NCBI GenBank assembly: GCA_902467875.1
Contig: CABQWP010000057.1
Span: forward strand, 1 to 13,527
DNA length: 13,527 nt
Reading direction: 5' to 3'
Origin: an uncultured Collinsella sp.
GTDB lineage: Bacteria > Actinomycetota > Coriobacteriia > Coriobacteriales > Coriobacteriaceae
Part shown: piece by piece, positions 1-8,065 of the stretch
Layout of the letters: each line of letters starts with the position of its first letter
Position numbering within the stretch: position 1 is the stretch's first letter
Position numbers and translations under genes: made by a program
The notes under the pieces: model-generated
The model's database searches: none
What the model was told of the DNA's origin: nothing
Seen by the model: only the letters and a program-made list of their open reading frames with translations

Positions 1-155
1 TCGCCGCCACGGTCACCAAAGCCGCCACGGCCACCGCGATCGCCACCGCGACCGCCGCGGTCACCACCACGGCCACCGCGATCGCCAAAGCCGCCGCGAC
101 CGCCGCGGTCACCACCACGGCCACCGCGATCGTCACGACCGCCGCGAGGACCGCG
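1..155 (-). repeat. In-gene tandem repeat encoding DRGGRGG / FGDRGGRGG units
   Basis: The 3' part of the first gene is built from near-identical units. A block of about 36 bases beginning at 49 recurs exactly from 97, a 48-base period that equals 16 codons (one 7-residue unit plus one 9-residue unit). Degenerate copies lie on both sides. The period is a multiple of three, so copy-number changes would keep the frame. The array continues past the left edge. Confidence 0.85.
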
Positions 156-752
156 GTCCTCGTCCAGGCCCATGGCGACGAGCGGAGCGATGACCTTATC
201 GAGAGCGGCCATCAGCTCGGTGGCCTCCTCGTAAGAAAGCTCGGGCAGGAGCTTCTCCTTCTTGTTGGCAAGCTCGACCAGGCCCTCAGCGGCATCCTCG
301 GCAGCGAAGACAACGATCTTGCGCATATCGCCCTCGGCGTCGTCGATGCGGCCGACCAGATCGGCAGCCTCGGCCTCGGCCATCAGACCATCGAGCTCAC
401 GAAGGCGCATGCCCAGCAGGTCGGACATTTCCTTCTGCTCCATCTTGGGCTTGAGGTCAAGGAGCTTGATGGCGCGCTCGATGTTCGCCATGCGCTCGGC
501 CTTGGCCTCCTCCTCCTTGGAAATAGCAAAGCGACGGCTACGCAGCAGGCGGGCGGCCTTCTGCATCTTGTCCATCAGCTCTTCGTCATCGTAATCAACG
601 GCGGCCTCGACAACCTCGGCCCCCTCCTCGGCGGAAACCTCGTCAGCAACCTCAACCTCGGCAGCTTCGGTCTCCACGGTCTCGACTGCCTCAACTTCGG
701 CAGCCATGGTCTCGTTCTCGGTCTCGTTCATGATCTCTTCGTTCTCGGACAT
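1..752 (-). CDS. Acidic winged-helix-like protein with RGG-repeat tail (3' end beyond window)
   Basis: The reading frame is open from an ATG at 752 to the left edge, giving at least 250 residues; the stop lies outside. Residues 1-58 are very acidic (Glu-rich) and probably disordered. Residues 59-90 are charged and helical. Residues 91-137 read like a winged-helix unit of MarR type (KEMSDLLGMRLRELDGL, then LVGRI). Residues 140-195 form a further helical segment. From residue 200 the chain is almost only Asp, Arg, Gly and Phe in DRGGRGG and FGDRGGRGG units. RGG tails are known RNA-binding or phase-separating segments in helicases and cold-shock-type proteins, so a nucleic-acid, probably RNA, role is my inference. 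The ATG has AGAAGGAG five bases upstream. I do not recognise a named family. A DNA-binding regulator is the main alternative. That it is a real gene is clear from the ribosome binding site and the ordered domain composition. Confidence 0.85.
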   Translation of the reverse strand, partial: MSENEEIMNETENETMAAEVEAVETVETEAAEVEVADEVSAEEGAEVVEAAVDYDDEELMDKMQKAARLLRSRRFAISKEEEAKAERMANIERAIKLLDLKPKMEQKEMSDLLGMRLRELDGLMAEAEAADLVGRIDDAEGDMRKIVVFAAEDAAEGLVELANKKEKLLPELSYEEATELMAALDKVIAPLVAMGLDEDRGPRGGRDDRGGRGGDRGGRGGFGDRGGRGGDRGGRGGDRGGRGGFGDRGG

Positions 753-766
753 GAGACTCCTTCTTG

Positions 767-843
767 GCCCTCTCGGGCATCATCGCCCCATTCGCGGGGC
801 CCGTCGCGCACTCTTTGCGCTTTAAACATTCATGCCTCTCGGC
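767..843 (-). promoter_or_regulatory. Leader with four consecutive small hairpins upstream of the RGG-protein gene
   Basis: Read on the minus strand, the 5' leader can fold four stems in a row: 843-834 (GCC-GAGA-GGC), 820-806 (GCGCA-AAGAG-TGCGC), 800-785 (GCCCC-GCGAAT-GGGGC) and 778-767 (GCCC-GAGA-GGGC). Two have GAGA loops of the GNRA class. The last stem ends ten bases before the AGAAGGAG ribosome binding site. I see no convincing promoter hexamers, so the transcription start is unknown. A role in mRNA stability or autoregulation by the RGG protein is inference. Confidence 0.4.
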
Positions 844-904
844 AAAACGTCCATTAGTTTATGGTGTCGTCATCTAATCTAGCTGCAGAATCTATGTGCA
901 CACA

Positions 905-2320
905 TTAATGCGACATGTGCGACTCGCGACGAGCGTACACCAGTGACGCCACGAACCCGACCACGGCAATCACAGCCGCCACACGCACGGCAGCTGCAAA
1001 TCCAATCGCCTGGGCAACGTCCGTCGCAGCGCCAGCGGCGCCGGCAGTCGCAGCAGAACTCGAGAGCAGACCGATAAACAGCGACGGGCCAAACGATGCG
1101 GCAATCATGTTCCACGTGTTGAGCAATGCCGTTCCGTGAGGATGTTCAGCGGCAGGCAGCGTCTCCAAGCCGGCCGTTTGCGAGGGGCTCAACACCAAAC
1201 CGACTCCGGCATACACCACAACGGTCAGCGCCACGACGACGCCGATGTTCATGCTTGCCGCCGTCATCGAGATGGCAGTCTGTCCCACGGCAATCAGGGC
1301 AAAGCCGACCGGCAGCAGCGGCCATGCGCCACGGGCGTCCATCACGCGTCCGCCCACAATCGAGGTCACAGCGTTGCAGGCAATTGCCGGCAAAATGAGC
1401 AGGCCCGCAACAAGCGCGGTCATGCCGTATGCGCCCTCAAAATAGAGCGGCAACAAAACGCTCATCGAGAACGTCGTCATCATCGACACCACCACAAGCA
1501 AGCACGCAGGCCAAAAACGAACGCTCGCCATGGGACGCACGTTAAGCACCGGATGCTCGAGCTTAAGCTGGCGGGCCGCAAACAGGCCGAGCAGCACAAC
1601 GGCGGCAAAAAGCGTCACGATGCCGGCAATCAGATTGGTCGAGAACTCGCCTACGGAATACACAAATGCCGTAATGCCGGCAGCGAGCAAAACAACCGAC
1701 AGAATATCAAGCGTGGCGTTCGAGCGCTCTCCGACATTCTGAACAAGCTTTACGCCCGCCGCAGCGACCACAATGCCGCCCACCAGCGGCACTACGAACA
1801 CCGCCCTCCAGCCAAACAACGTGCACATAAGACCGCTGATCACAGGTCCAAACGCCGGCCCCAGCGTAATGCAGGCACCGCCCAGGCTCAGATACAGACC
1901 GAGCTTCTCGCGCGGCGCGCAAGACAACACCACGTTCATCATGAGCGGGAACAAGATGCCCGATCCCGCAGCCTGCAAAATACGACTTGGCAGCAAAACG
2001 CTAAACGACGGAGCGACCAGGCACAGGACTTCGCCGGCGACCATGCATCCGCATGCGAAAAACAGCAGTTTGCGCGTCGAGAAACGGCCGGACAGGAAGG
2101 CCATGATGGCCGTAAAAATCGACGTCACGATCATGTAGCCCGAGACGAGCCACTGTGCCGTGGTGGCACTCACCGAAAAGGCTGCCATAATGTCGTGCAG
2201 CGCCACGTTAATGATGTTCTCGTTAAACGCGGCAACAAAGGCTGCAATATACATAACGACGAGAATCGCCGCAGTGGCCGATGGCGTTACTTGAACTTGT
2301 TGCTGAGATTTGCTCCCCAT
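905..2320 (-). CDS. DHA2-type MFS multidrug/metabolite exporter
   Basis: This is a 471-residue membrane protein of the major facilitator superfamily, likely a proton-driven exporter of drugs or small metabolites. The first helix carries NENIINVALHDI, the DHA2 first-helix signature (usually D-x-T-i-x-N-V-A-L-P) with Asn in place of the usual Asp. GRFSTRK follows helix 2 as a weak motif A. GPAFGPVISG in helix 5 is the antiporter motif C. SPSQTAGLETLPAAEHPHGTA near residue 390 is typical of the EmrB/QacA branch. About 12 to 14 hydrophobic helices are visible. The start is the ATG at 2320, with AGGAAGGA just upstream; the frame stays open to 2731, but that part is not membrane-like and overlaps the divergent gene. 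The gene is divergent from the deformylase/LysR pair, so the LysR protein may control it. Substrate cannot be told. Confidence 0.9.
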   Translation of the reverse strand: MGSKSQQQVQVTPSATAAILVVMYIAAFVAAFNENIINVALHDIMAAFSVSATTAQWLVSGYMIVTSIFTAIMAFLSGRFSTRKLLFFACGCMVAGEVLCLVAPSFSVLLPSRILQAAGSGILFPLMMNVVLSCAPREKLGLYLSLGGACITLGPAFGPVISGLMCTLFGWRAVFVVPLVGGIVVAAAGVKLVQNVGERSNATLDILSVVLLAAGITAFVYSVGEFSTNLIAGIVTLFAAVVLLGLFAARQLKLEHPVLNVRPMASVRFWPACLLVVVSMMTTFSMSVLLPLYFEGAYGMTALVAGLLILPAIACNAVTSIVGGRVMDARGAWPLLPVGFALIAVGQTAISMTAASMNIGVVVALTVVVYAGVGLVLSPSQTAGLETLPAAEHPHGTALLNTWNMIAASFGPSLFIGLLSSSAATAGAAGAATDVAQAIGFAAAVRVAAVIAVVGFVASLVYARRESHMSH

Positions 2321-2525
2321 GCATTTCCTTCCTCTTGGAACGACAGTCGCATCGCCCCAGAGGAACAGTCCAGGGCGAAAAATGAGCCCTAGACTTACGC
2401 CAGACGCCGTACACGACGAATCTGGCAACATGGTCCAACATCGAAAGATTGTAACGCGGACGCACAGCTTTCCTTCCGCGCTATTATTAAAAGTCCACGA
2501 AAGCATAAGACATGAGGAGCCCGCC

Positions 2526-2936
2526 ATGATTAAGCCCATCATGAAATCCGAGTTCTTTTTGCGTCTGCCTTCCGAAGACGCGGGACCCGACGATGCCGCA
2601 ACCGGGCAGGATCTCCTGGATACACTCCACGAGCATGAGCGCGAGTGCGTGGGCCTCGCCGCCAACATGATCGGCGTGCGCAAACGCATCATCTGCGTAA
2701 AGGACGGCAACAGGACACTCCTGATGTACAACCCTCAAATTCTTGAGCAGGTCAATGCCTATCAGACGAGCGAAGGATGCCTCTCGCTGATCGGCGAGCG
2801 TCCCTGTACCCGCTATCGCCGCATTAAGGTTGAGTATTTGGACGAGAACTTCGTTCACCGCATCAAAAACTTCTCGGGCTACACCGCCGAGATCATCCAG
2901 CACGAAATCGACCACTGCAACGGCGTTGTGGTTTAG
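2526..2936 (+). CDS. Small peptide deformylase homologue with altered motif 1
   Basis: The 136-residue product has the three peptide deformylase motifs in order: GLAANM at 43-48 (motif 1, usually GxGLAAxQ), EGCLS at 83-87 with metal ligand Cys85, and HEIDH at 126-130 with the two His ligands and catalytic Glu127. Deformylases remove the formyl group from new proteins in the cytoplasm. The protein is shorter than the usual 150-190 residues and lacks a C-terminal extension. Met48 stands where the motif-1 Gln, which helps stabilise the oxyanion, normally sits. It may therefore be a secondary deformylase or have another substrate; short homologues of this kind occur in gut Firmicutes and Coriobacteria, as I recall. 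GAGGAG precedes the ATG. TATTAT at 2482-2487 is a possible -10 element. It is probably co-transcribed with the LysR gene 36 bases downstream. Confidence 0.87.
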   Translation: MIKPIMKSEFFLRLPSEDAGPDDAATGQDLLDTLHEHERECVGLAANMIGVRKRIICVKDGNRTLLMYNPQILEQVNAYQTSEGCLSLIGERPCTRYRRIKVEYLDENFVHRIKNFSGYTAEIIQHEIDHCNGVVV

Positions 2937-2972
2937 GCCACCTGCCAAAATGAGGGTACCGGAGGCCTCCCT

Positions 2973-3896
2973 ATGGATATCAACCGCTTTGGCGAATTCG
3001 CCATCTTAGCGCAGTCACGCACGTTTCTTGATGCGGCGGAACTGCTTTTCATGTCGCAATCAACCCTCTCCAAGCACATCATGGCAATGGAGCACGAACT
3101 CGGCTGCAAGCTCATCGATCGAAGCCAGCGCCACGTAACACTCACCGCGCAAGGTGAAGCGCTCCTCCCCTATGCGCAAAAAATTGCGACGCTTCAGCAC
3201 CGCTATCTTGCCGCCATTCAAATAGGCGCAGGTGAGCCGCTCGAGCACCTCACCGTCGGTTCTATCCCCATTATGGCCCCTTATGGGATCACGGACGCCG
3301 TCATCGATTTTCAGCAGGCGAACCCCTCATATTCTGTCGAGCTCATCGAGGGCGAGGGCGACACACTCAAGCGCATGCTCCTGCACGAGGACATTGACCT
3401 GGCCTTCATCCGTGACGGCGGCGCCATCGAGCCGGAGTTCAAAAAGATTCCCTTTACGACCGACCGGCTCGTGGCCGTCCTTCCGCTCGACCATCCGCTC
3501 GCCGAACGTGACGCCGTCGAGATAGACGACCTTATCGACGAGAATTTCCTCATGCTTCCCCAAGGCTCGTTCGTAAGCGAGCTCGTCCTTTCCATTTGCC
3601 GCGAAGCTGGATTTGGCCCACGTGTTACGTTCACCGGCAAACGAGCCGAGAACATCATCTCTCTTGTCGCACGCGGCGCCGGTGTCTCATTCCTCATGCG
3701 CAAGCCGGCGGAATCGCTTGCCAGCGGAAAGGTAGCCCTGGTGCCGCTTGAGCCCGCGACGACCTCCGAGGTCAGGCTCTACCTCAAGCGGAACGCCGCG
3801 CACTCGCAGGCGGTCGTCTCGTTCATCGGCTTCCTCCCCTACCGTCAGCTCCTGCAGGGCGACCGTACATCTTCCACCGCGGCACGACCGTCATAA
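2973..3896 (+). CDS. LysR-family transcriptional regulator
   Basis: The 307-residue protein has a classic LysR layout. Residues 1-60 hold the winged helix-turn-helix (FLDAAELLFMSQSTLSKHI, then a wing ending RHVTLTAQGEALL). Residues 90-295 hold the periplasmic-binding-protein-like effector domain, with DLAFIR near 145 and GAGVSFL near 235. Proteins of this family bind DNA as tetramers and respond to a small ligand. The ATG has GGAGG eight bases upstream. It lies 36 bases behind the deformylase homologue on the same strand, so the two probably share a transcript. The MFS exporter reads away on the other side of the deformylase and is a plausible target. Effector and targets are unknown. Confidence 0.93.
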   Translation: MDINRFGEFAILAQSRTFLDAAELLFMSQSTLSKHIMAMEHELGCKLIDRSQRHVTLTAQGEALLPYAQKIATLQHRYLAAIQIGAGEPLEHLTVGSIPIMAPYGITDAVIDFQQANPSYSVELIEGEGDTLKRMLLHEDIDLAFIRDGGAIEPEFKKIPFTTDRLVAVLPLDHPLAERDAVEIDDLIDENFLMLPQGSFVSELVLSICREAGFGPRVTFTGKRAENIISLVARGAGVSFLMRKPAESLASGKVALVPLEPATTSEVRLYLKRNAAHSQAVVSFIGFLPYRQLLQGDRTSSTAARPS

Positions 3897-3957
3897 TCCC
3901 GCTGCCCCGCAACGGCAGACTTATGTCCGCAAACACGCTGGCAGCGGCACGAAACAC

Positions 3958-3998
3958 AAATATGCCTCGGGCGGCACGTCGCCGTCCGAGGCATATTT
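3958..3998. terminator. Bidirectional intrinsic terminator between convergent genes
   Basis: A perfect 13-bp stem pairs 3958-3970 with 3986-3998; its 15-base loop can form a further short GGCG/CGCC pairing. A-rich sequence lies on the left and ATTT on the right, so each strand ends in a short T-run. It sits between the ends of the plus-strand LysR gene and the minus-strand PTS gene and can serve both. The T-tracts are short, so the strength is uncertain. Confidence 0.8.
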
Positions 3999-4018
3999 AA
4001 TCAAAGTGCGCAGAAAGA

Positions 4019-5461
4019 CTAGTCCACCGAGATGTTGAGTGCCTTACCGCCCTCGTCCTTCTTGGTACCGATCACCATAGCGGCGACAAGAGCCAGAACG
4101 AAAGCGACCACACCGGAGATGACAAGGCCGATAAAGCCCGTGTCGATGCCGGCAGGGTTAATAAAGCTCGGGAAACCGAGCGGGCCAGAGGCGCCGAAGG
4201 CATAGAGCTTGGCACCCATGAGGCCGGCAATGGCGCCGCCTACACCAGCGGAAATAAAGGTTGCCCACATAAGGCGCTTACGCGGCAGCAAGATGGCGTA
4301 AAGCGCAGGCTCGTTGACACCGAAAATCGAAGAGACAAGGGCGGGAATGTTGACGGCAGCATTTTCCTCGGAGTCCTTGGTTCGGATGATCATGCCAAGC
4401 ACAGCGCCGGCGATGGCACAACCGCCTGCATACACGAGCGGGTTAATGAGGTCATAGCCGTAGGTTGCAACATCGAGGAACCACAGCGGGATGATACCCC
4501 AGTGCAGGCCGAACATGACGAGCAGGCTCCAGAACGTGCCGATGACGAAGCCGGCGATGGCGGGTTGGAAGTTGATGAGCATCAGAATGATCTGGGCAAC
4601 GATGTTGGAGAGGACCGTCATGACCGGACCGACCACAAGCAGGCCAAGGATGCCGCAAATGAGGAGCGTCAGGATGTTGGAGAAGAACGAGCTCACAAGC
4701 GCGGGCAGCGCGTTAGAAAGGGCCTTGTGCACCTTGGAGGCAATCCAGACGATAAAGATCGCAGGCAGAATCGTCGATGAGTAATTCTGCATGATCAGCG
4801 GGATGCCAAAAATATCACCGTAGACATTGGACTCGAAGACCGTACCGGCGCCGAGCGTGTAGAGCGGATCTCCGCCCATAAGGGCAACGAGCGTCGGGTA
4901 GACGAGGATACCGCCGAGCGCCATTCCCATAACGGGCTTAAGTCCGAACTTCTTGGCCGACGTCCAGCCAATGATTAGCGGAAAGTAATAGAAGACCGAA
5001 TCTCCGATTGCCGAGAGCGTCACATACGTATTGCTGTCCTTGGCAAGCCAACCGGCAACCGTGCAGAGCGCAAGCATCGACTTGATGAAGCCACCGGCCA
5101 TAAGCACACCAAGAACCGGCTGCAGAATCTCGGAAATGATGGCGAGCAGGCGCGAGAACGGATCGCCCTTCTTGACATTGTCGCCCTCATCGATATCAAG
5201 CGCAGGCTTGGCGTCGAACCCGCCAATCTGAACAAGGTCGTTGTAGACGGCCTCGACGGTGGCGCCGATCACGACCTGGTACTGTCCGCCGGCCTGGATG
5301 ACGTCAACGATGCCCTTCGTCGCCTTAAGCTCATTGGTCTGGGCAAGTGATTCATCCTTGAGGTGGAAGCGGAGACGCGTAATGCAGTGGCTCACGTCTA
5401 ACACATTGTCTCGACCACCGACCTTTGTGATGATTTCATCGCAAAGCTTCTGGTATTTCAT
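4019..5461 (-). CDS. PTS sugar transporter, EIIBC of the beta-glucoside/glucose superfamily
   Basis: The 480-residue permease imports and phosphorylates a sugar using phosphate from PEP via EI, HPr and an EIIA. The EIIB domain covers about residues 1-90, with the phospho-accepting Cys26 in DVSHCITRLRFHL. The EIIC domain follows with about ten helices; GLHWGIIP (from 318) and FGVNEPALYAILLPRKR (380-396) match the conserved sugar-site motifs of this superfamily. It ends right after the last helix, so there is no fused EIIA; a separate EIIA must serve it. AAAGGAG lies seven bases before the ATG at 5461. An in-frame ATG at 5503 lacks a well-spaced site. The 193 bases to the upstream ceramidase-like gene show no clear promoter or terminator, so co-transcription is likely but unproven. 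There is no phospho-glycosidase next to it, so the sugar is unknown. Confidence 0.92.
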   Translation of the reverse strand: MKYQKLCDEIITKVGGRDNVLDVSHCITRLRFHLKDESLAQTNELKATKGIVDVIQAGGQYQVVIGATVEAVYNDLVQIGGFDAKPALDIDEGDNVKKGDPFSRLLAIISEILQPVLGVLMAGGFIKSMLALCTVAGWLAKDSNTYVTLSAIGDSVFYYFPLIIGWTSAKKFGLKPVMGMALGGILVYPTLVALMGGDPLYTLGAGTVFESNVYGDIFGIPLIMQNYSSTILPAIFIVWIASKVHKALSNALPALVSSFFSNILTLLICGILGLLVVGPVMTVLSNIVAQIILMLINFQPAIAGFVIGTFWSLLVMFGLHWGIIPLWFLDVATYGYDLINPLVYAGGCAIAGAVLGMIIRTKDSEENAAVNIPALVSSIFGVNEPALYAILLPRKRLMWATFISAGVGGAIAGLMGAKLYAFGASGPLGFPSFINPAGIDTGFIGLVISGVVAFVLALVAAMVIGTKKDEGGKALNISVD

Positions 5462-5654
5462 GGAATTCTCCTTTTTCTGAGCGGGGTATAGCATCGATTT
5501 CATGCCTCCGTAGTCGACGTGGGAGGGCAAGGAACCCGCTTCCCCCTTTGAAATCCGCGGACGCACGTACGCCCGGGATGGGAAACGGCAGAGAAGATGT
5601 AAGATGCCGATCACGTGGCAGGGAGCCTCATTGGCCCATATCACGCAATCAGGT

Positions 5655-6773
5655 CTACAGACGCGAATCTGCTGCGCCGAGAAGTCTCGTCGTCTGGCAG
5701 AACTTGTCACACAGACGTTCCGGTTCGCCCTGGGGAATCTGAGTACGCTCGGTCTCAAAGGAGAGGCCGTACTCGCGTGCCGGAAGGAAATACTCGAAAT
5801 AGCCGTTGGTGTAACCGCAAACTATTCCCTCGACCGGGCATTCGTGCTTCATGCGAATACCCAGGTCGCTGCCGAGCTCACTCGGGAACACAAAGAGATG
5901 CAGGCCGCCCAGACTGATGACGGCACACTTAAGCGTGAGCGAAAAGTCGTCATGGGCAACGGTGTGATAGAACGTCTGAGGCTCGATGCGGTCGAGAACG
6001 ACCTCGCGATCGAGCTTGATCTGGGAAATCGCCTCGGCAAGACCGGTCGAAACGCGCTCGACCTCGGGAATGCCGCGTCCCTGGCGAAAATTGCGGTCGC
6101 TACAGTCGCCAGCAGCACCGACGACCATGGCCGGATAGTAACCAAGACTCTGAGCGAGCTTTTTGCCGGTAAGACCGGCGAGTTCGCTCGTGAGCTCCGT
6201 GCAGTCGGGTCCGACGCAAGCGGAATGCACCGCCCAGTTCACAAAGCCCGCAAATGGCTTGCCTTCGGTATCGAAGAACGATACGACAATGACCTCATTG
6301 TCGGCGAGTTCACCTGGGATGATGCGGTTGTCGTAGAAACCGGTGATGACCTGCTTGCCCAAGCGACAAATCGCGGGCTGTGCGTTGGCGCGGCACTCCT
6401 CAAAGCATTGGCAAATGGTATCGAGGAACCAGCGGTAGTAGTCCTCGTCGAATTTTCCCGTCCACCAGCTGCGGTGGTAAGCGACGATTGAAGTATGGTC
6501 GTGCGTCGCCGAGAGCAGAACGCAGTCACGGTCGATTCCATAGCGCTCGGCGAGCATTGTCTTGACTTCCTCGGCCATGCTTTCCTCGAACTCGAGGACA
6601 TCGGCATTAAAAAGAAACACTTCACGTTCGCCTTGCTGGAAGAGGATGGCGTTGGCGAAGACGTCGTCATGGACGCCTGTCGCAGGTTCAAGACGGTTGG
6701 GAAGATTGCGGTAGCCAATCAGGTAGATGTCGCCCTGTGGGGTAATTTTGCGGCGCGCGTGTCCAATGTTCAT
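5655..6773 (-). CDS. Ceramidase-like hydrolase A, catalytic residues intact
   Basis: The 372-residue product resembles the N-terminal catalytic domain of neutral/alkaline ceramidases, zinc amidases that cleave N-acyl bonds. It starts IGHARRKITP, the usual opening of this fold. Residues matching the zinc ligands of the Pseudomonas enzyme can be picked out: His91 in SATHDH, His183 in NWAVHSA, Glu299 in FPSELG and Tyr325 in GYTNGY. Ser225 in AAGDCSDRN matches the nucleophile. It has no signal peptide and no C-terminal Ig-like domain, and is much shorter than secreted ceramidases (about 650 residues), so it is probably cytoplasmic with a different, smaller substrate. AGAAGGAG lies seven bases before the ATG. 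It begins 18 bases after paralogue B, in one operon. The substrate may be what the neighbouring PTS brings in; that is inference. The residue alignment was made by eye. Confidence 0.75.
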   Translation of the reverse strand: MNIGHARRKITPQGDIYLIGYRNLPNRLEPATGVHDDVFANAILFQQGEREVFLFNADVLEFEESMAEEVKTMLAERYGIDRDCVLLSATHDHTSIVAYHRSWWTGKFDEDYYRWFLDTICQCFEECRANAQPAICRLGKQVITGFYDNRIIPGELADNEVIVVSFFDTEGKPFAGFVNWAVHSACVGPDCTELTSELAGLTGKKLAQSLGYYPAMVVGAAGDCSDRNFRQGRGIPEVERVSTGLAEAISQIKLDREVVLDRIEPQTFYHTVAHDDFSLTLKCAVISLGGLHLFVFPSELGSDLGIRMKHECPVEGIVCGYTNGYFEYFLPAREYGLSFETERTQIPQGEPERLCDKFCQTTRLLGAADSRL

Positions 6774-6791
6774 GCACGTTCTCCTTCTGTG

Positions 6792-8039
6792 TCACGCCGC
6801 ATTCAAGGCGGCAATGATGATTTCGACGAGGCGTTCATGGGATCCGGCGGCAAAACCGGAGTTCATAGCCTCATAGGTGATTTTTTCGTACGCGTCGGGA
6901 GCCGGTAGGTACTTCTGTCCGCCGTTGACGAGCGTGGCAAAGAACACAGAGCCGGACCGAGCGGCGCGCACAGTGGCGCCGAATGCACTCGAGACCTCGG
7001 GTTGTACACCGACAAGCTCGACGTTTCCCAGCCGGAGCAGATAGACCCTCGTGCGCTGCTCGCCAGCGGCATGAAACTCATACGTTCGGTGCGGAGCCAA
7101 AGAGTGAAAATCGGCGCGTGTCTGAGCGGGCAGGAGAACGTCGACCGCGCGGGCATCGATGCCGGTAGCGTCATCCTCACGCGCCATGCGAGCGACCTCG
7201 ATCAAAGCATCGCCCAAGGCCTGCCCCTGCTGGTGCAGCATGCGGTATCCGTCCTCATGGACATCGACCGTCTGCTTAACGCCGGCCGCATCGAACATGA
7301 CGTTCATGGCGCGCTCCGCCGGACCTTGGTCGCCCGCGGCGCCTGGCAGCAACAGGGCAACGCCGCCCAGCTCGCGCTCGAGCGACATGGCGGCAAAACC
7401 AAAGAGGTCTCCACTCGCCATGCGCCTCCCCTCGGAGTCGCGCGACCCGTCGAGCACGGAGGACTGAACGTCCGCCGTCGCGAGCACGGCAACATACTCG
7501 CCCCCGGCATCCCTTATGGCGAGTACGGGCATCGTGTGGTCGGCAAACCCCCTGGGATTCGAGCCCAACCACCAGCCGGCAGGCGTCTCAATGTCGCGAT
7601 TAACGTTCACGGGGCATTCGCCCTCCACAGTGGCGAGCGTGGCAGAGTGAATGCCCGCAACAGCGCGCTCGACAGCCGTGCGGGCGGCAGCGACGAGCGC
7701 TGCGCGATAGCGCTCGTTGCGATTGCGGGTAGCATCGTCGGCAAGATGCCCGGGAGTGCGGACGTGAGGCATGGAAAACGTGTGGGTAGGAACCACCCAA
7801 GAATAAGCACCGCTGCAATTGGCGGCATCCTCAACAACCTCACGCAGATCGGCGAGTAGAGCCGGAGCGATCGAGGTGACCTCAAGCGAAAGGACGCAGG
7901 CGCGTCGCCCCGTCCCCTCGATGATAAGGGCACGGGCGAAGACCTCATGACGGAGTTCGTCGAAACCGTCGAACGGCAACACGTCCCCAAGATCGATGGC
8001 CACACGAGCGGCCCCAGCCCTCATCTCTCCTTCGCCCAT
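6792..8039 (-). CDS. Ceramidase-like protein B, degenerate active site
   Basis: The 415-residue protein shares the fold of its downstream neighbour: an opening MRAGAARVAI, PTHTFSMPH at 84-92, GAAGDQGPAE at 233-242, GVQPEVSSAFGA at 344-355 and VNGGQKYLP at 371-379. Aligned by eye with protein A, the first zinc His is kept (His86) and the Glu is kept (Glu348). The second His becomes Gln192, the nucleophilic Ser becomes Gly239, and the Tyr falls at Gly374. So it is either a non-catalytic partner of protein A or an enzyme with changed chemistry. GAGGGGAG stands eight bases before the ATG at 8039. The open frame extends back to 8171, but that would overlap the upstream gene without reason. It starts 26 bases after the amidohydrolase-like gene. 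No signal peptide. Confidence 0.72.
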   Translation of the reverse strand: MGEGEMRAGAARVAIDLGDVLPFDGFDELRHEVFARALIIEGTGRRACVLSLEVTSIAPALLADLREVVEDAANCSGAYSWVVPTHTFSMPHVRTPGHLADDATRNRNERYRAALVAAARTAVERAVAGIHSATLATVEGECPVNVNRDIETPAGWWLGSNPRGFADHTMPVLAIRDAGGEYVAVLATADVQSSVLDGSRDSEGRRMASGDLFGFAAMSLERELGGVALLLPGAAGDQGPAERAMNVMFDAAGVKQTVDVHEDGYRMLHQQGQALGDALIEVARMAREDDATGIDARAVDVLLPAQTRADFHSLAPHRTYEFHAAGEQRTRVYLLRLGNVELVGVQPEVSSAFGATVRAARSGSVFFATLVNGGQKYLPAPDAYEKITYEAMNSGFAAGSHERLVEIIIAALNAA

Positions 8040-8065
8040 GGCAGATACTCCCCTCTGATTGCCGC

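Noticed and set aside
1..155. CRISPR-like regular repeats
   Set aside because: There are no unique spacers; the units are in-frame codons for an RGG tail.
1136..2392. Long plus-strand reading frame opposite the MFS exporter
   Set aside because: It is the antisense shadow of a clear membrane protein; the translation is His/Arg/Gln-rich without domains and has no good ribosome site. Long antisense frames at 5604-6491, 7002-7859, 8084-8764 and 9321-10571 are rejected for the same reason.
2310..2525. Upstream extension of the deformylase frame
   Set aside because: It overlaps the MFS start and the extra residues do not resemble deformylase; GAGGAG marks the ATG at 2526.
2321..2731. N-terminal extension of the MFS frame to 2731
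   Set aside because: The extra part is not membrane-like, overlaps the divergent deformylase gene, and a good ribosome site marks the ATG at 2320.
5462..5654. Small gene or separate promoter upstream of the PTS gene
   Set aside because: No frame with a ribosome site and sensible product, and no convincing hexamer pair; TATACC near 5472 has no matching -35.
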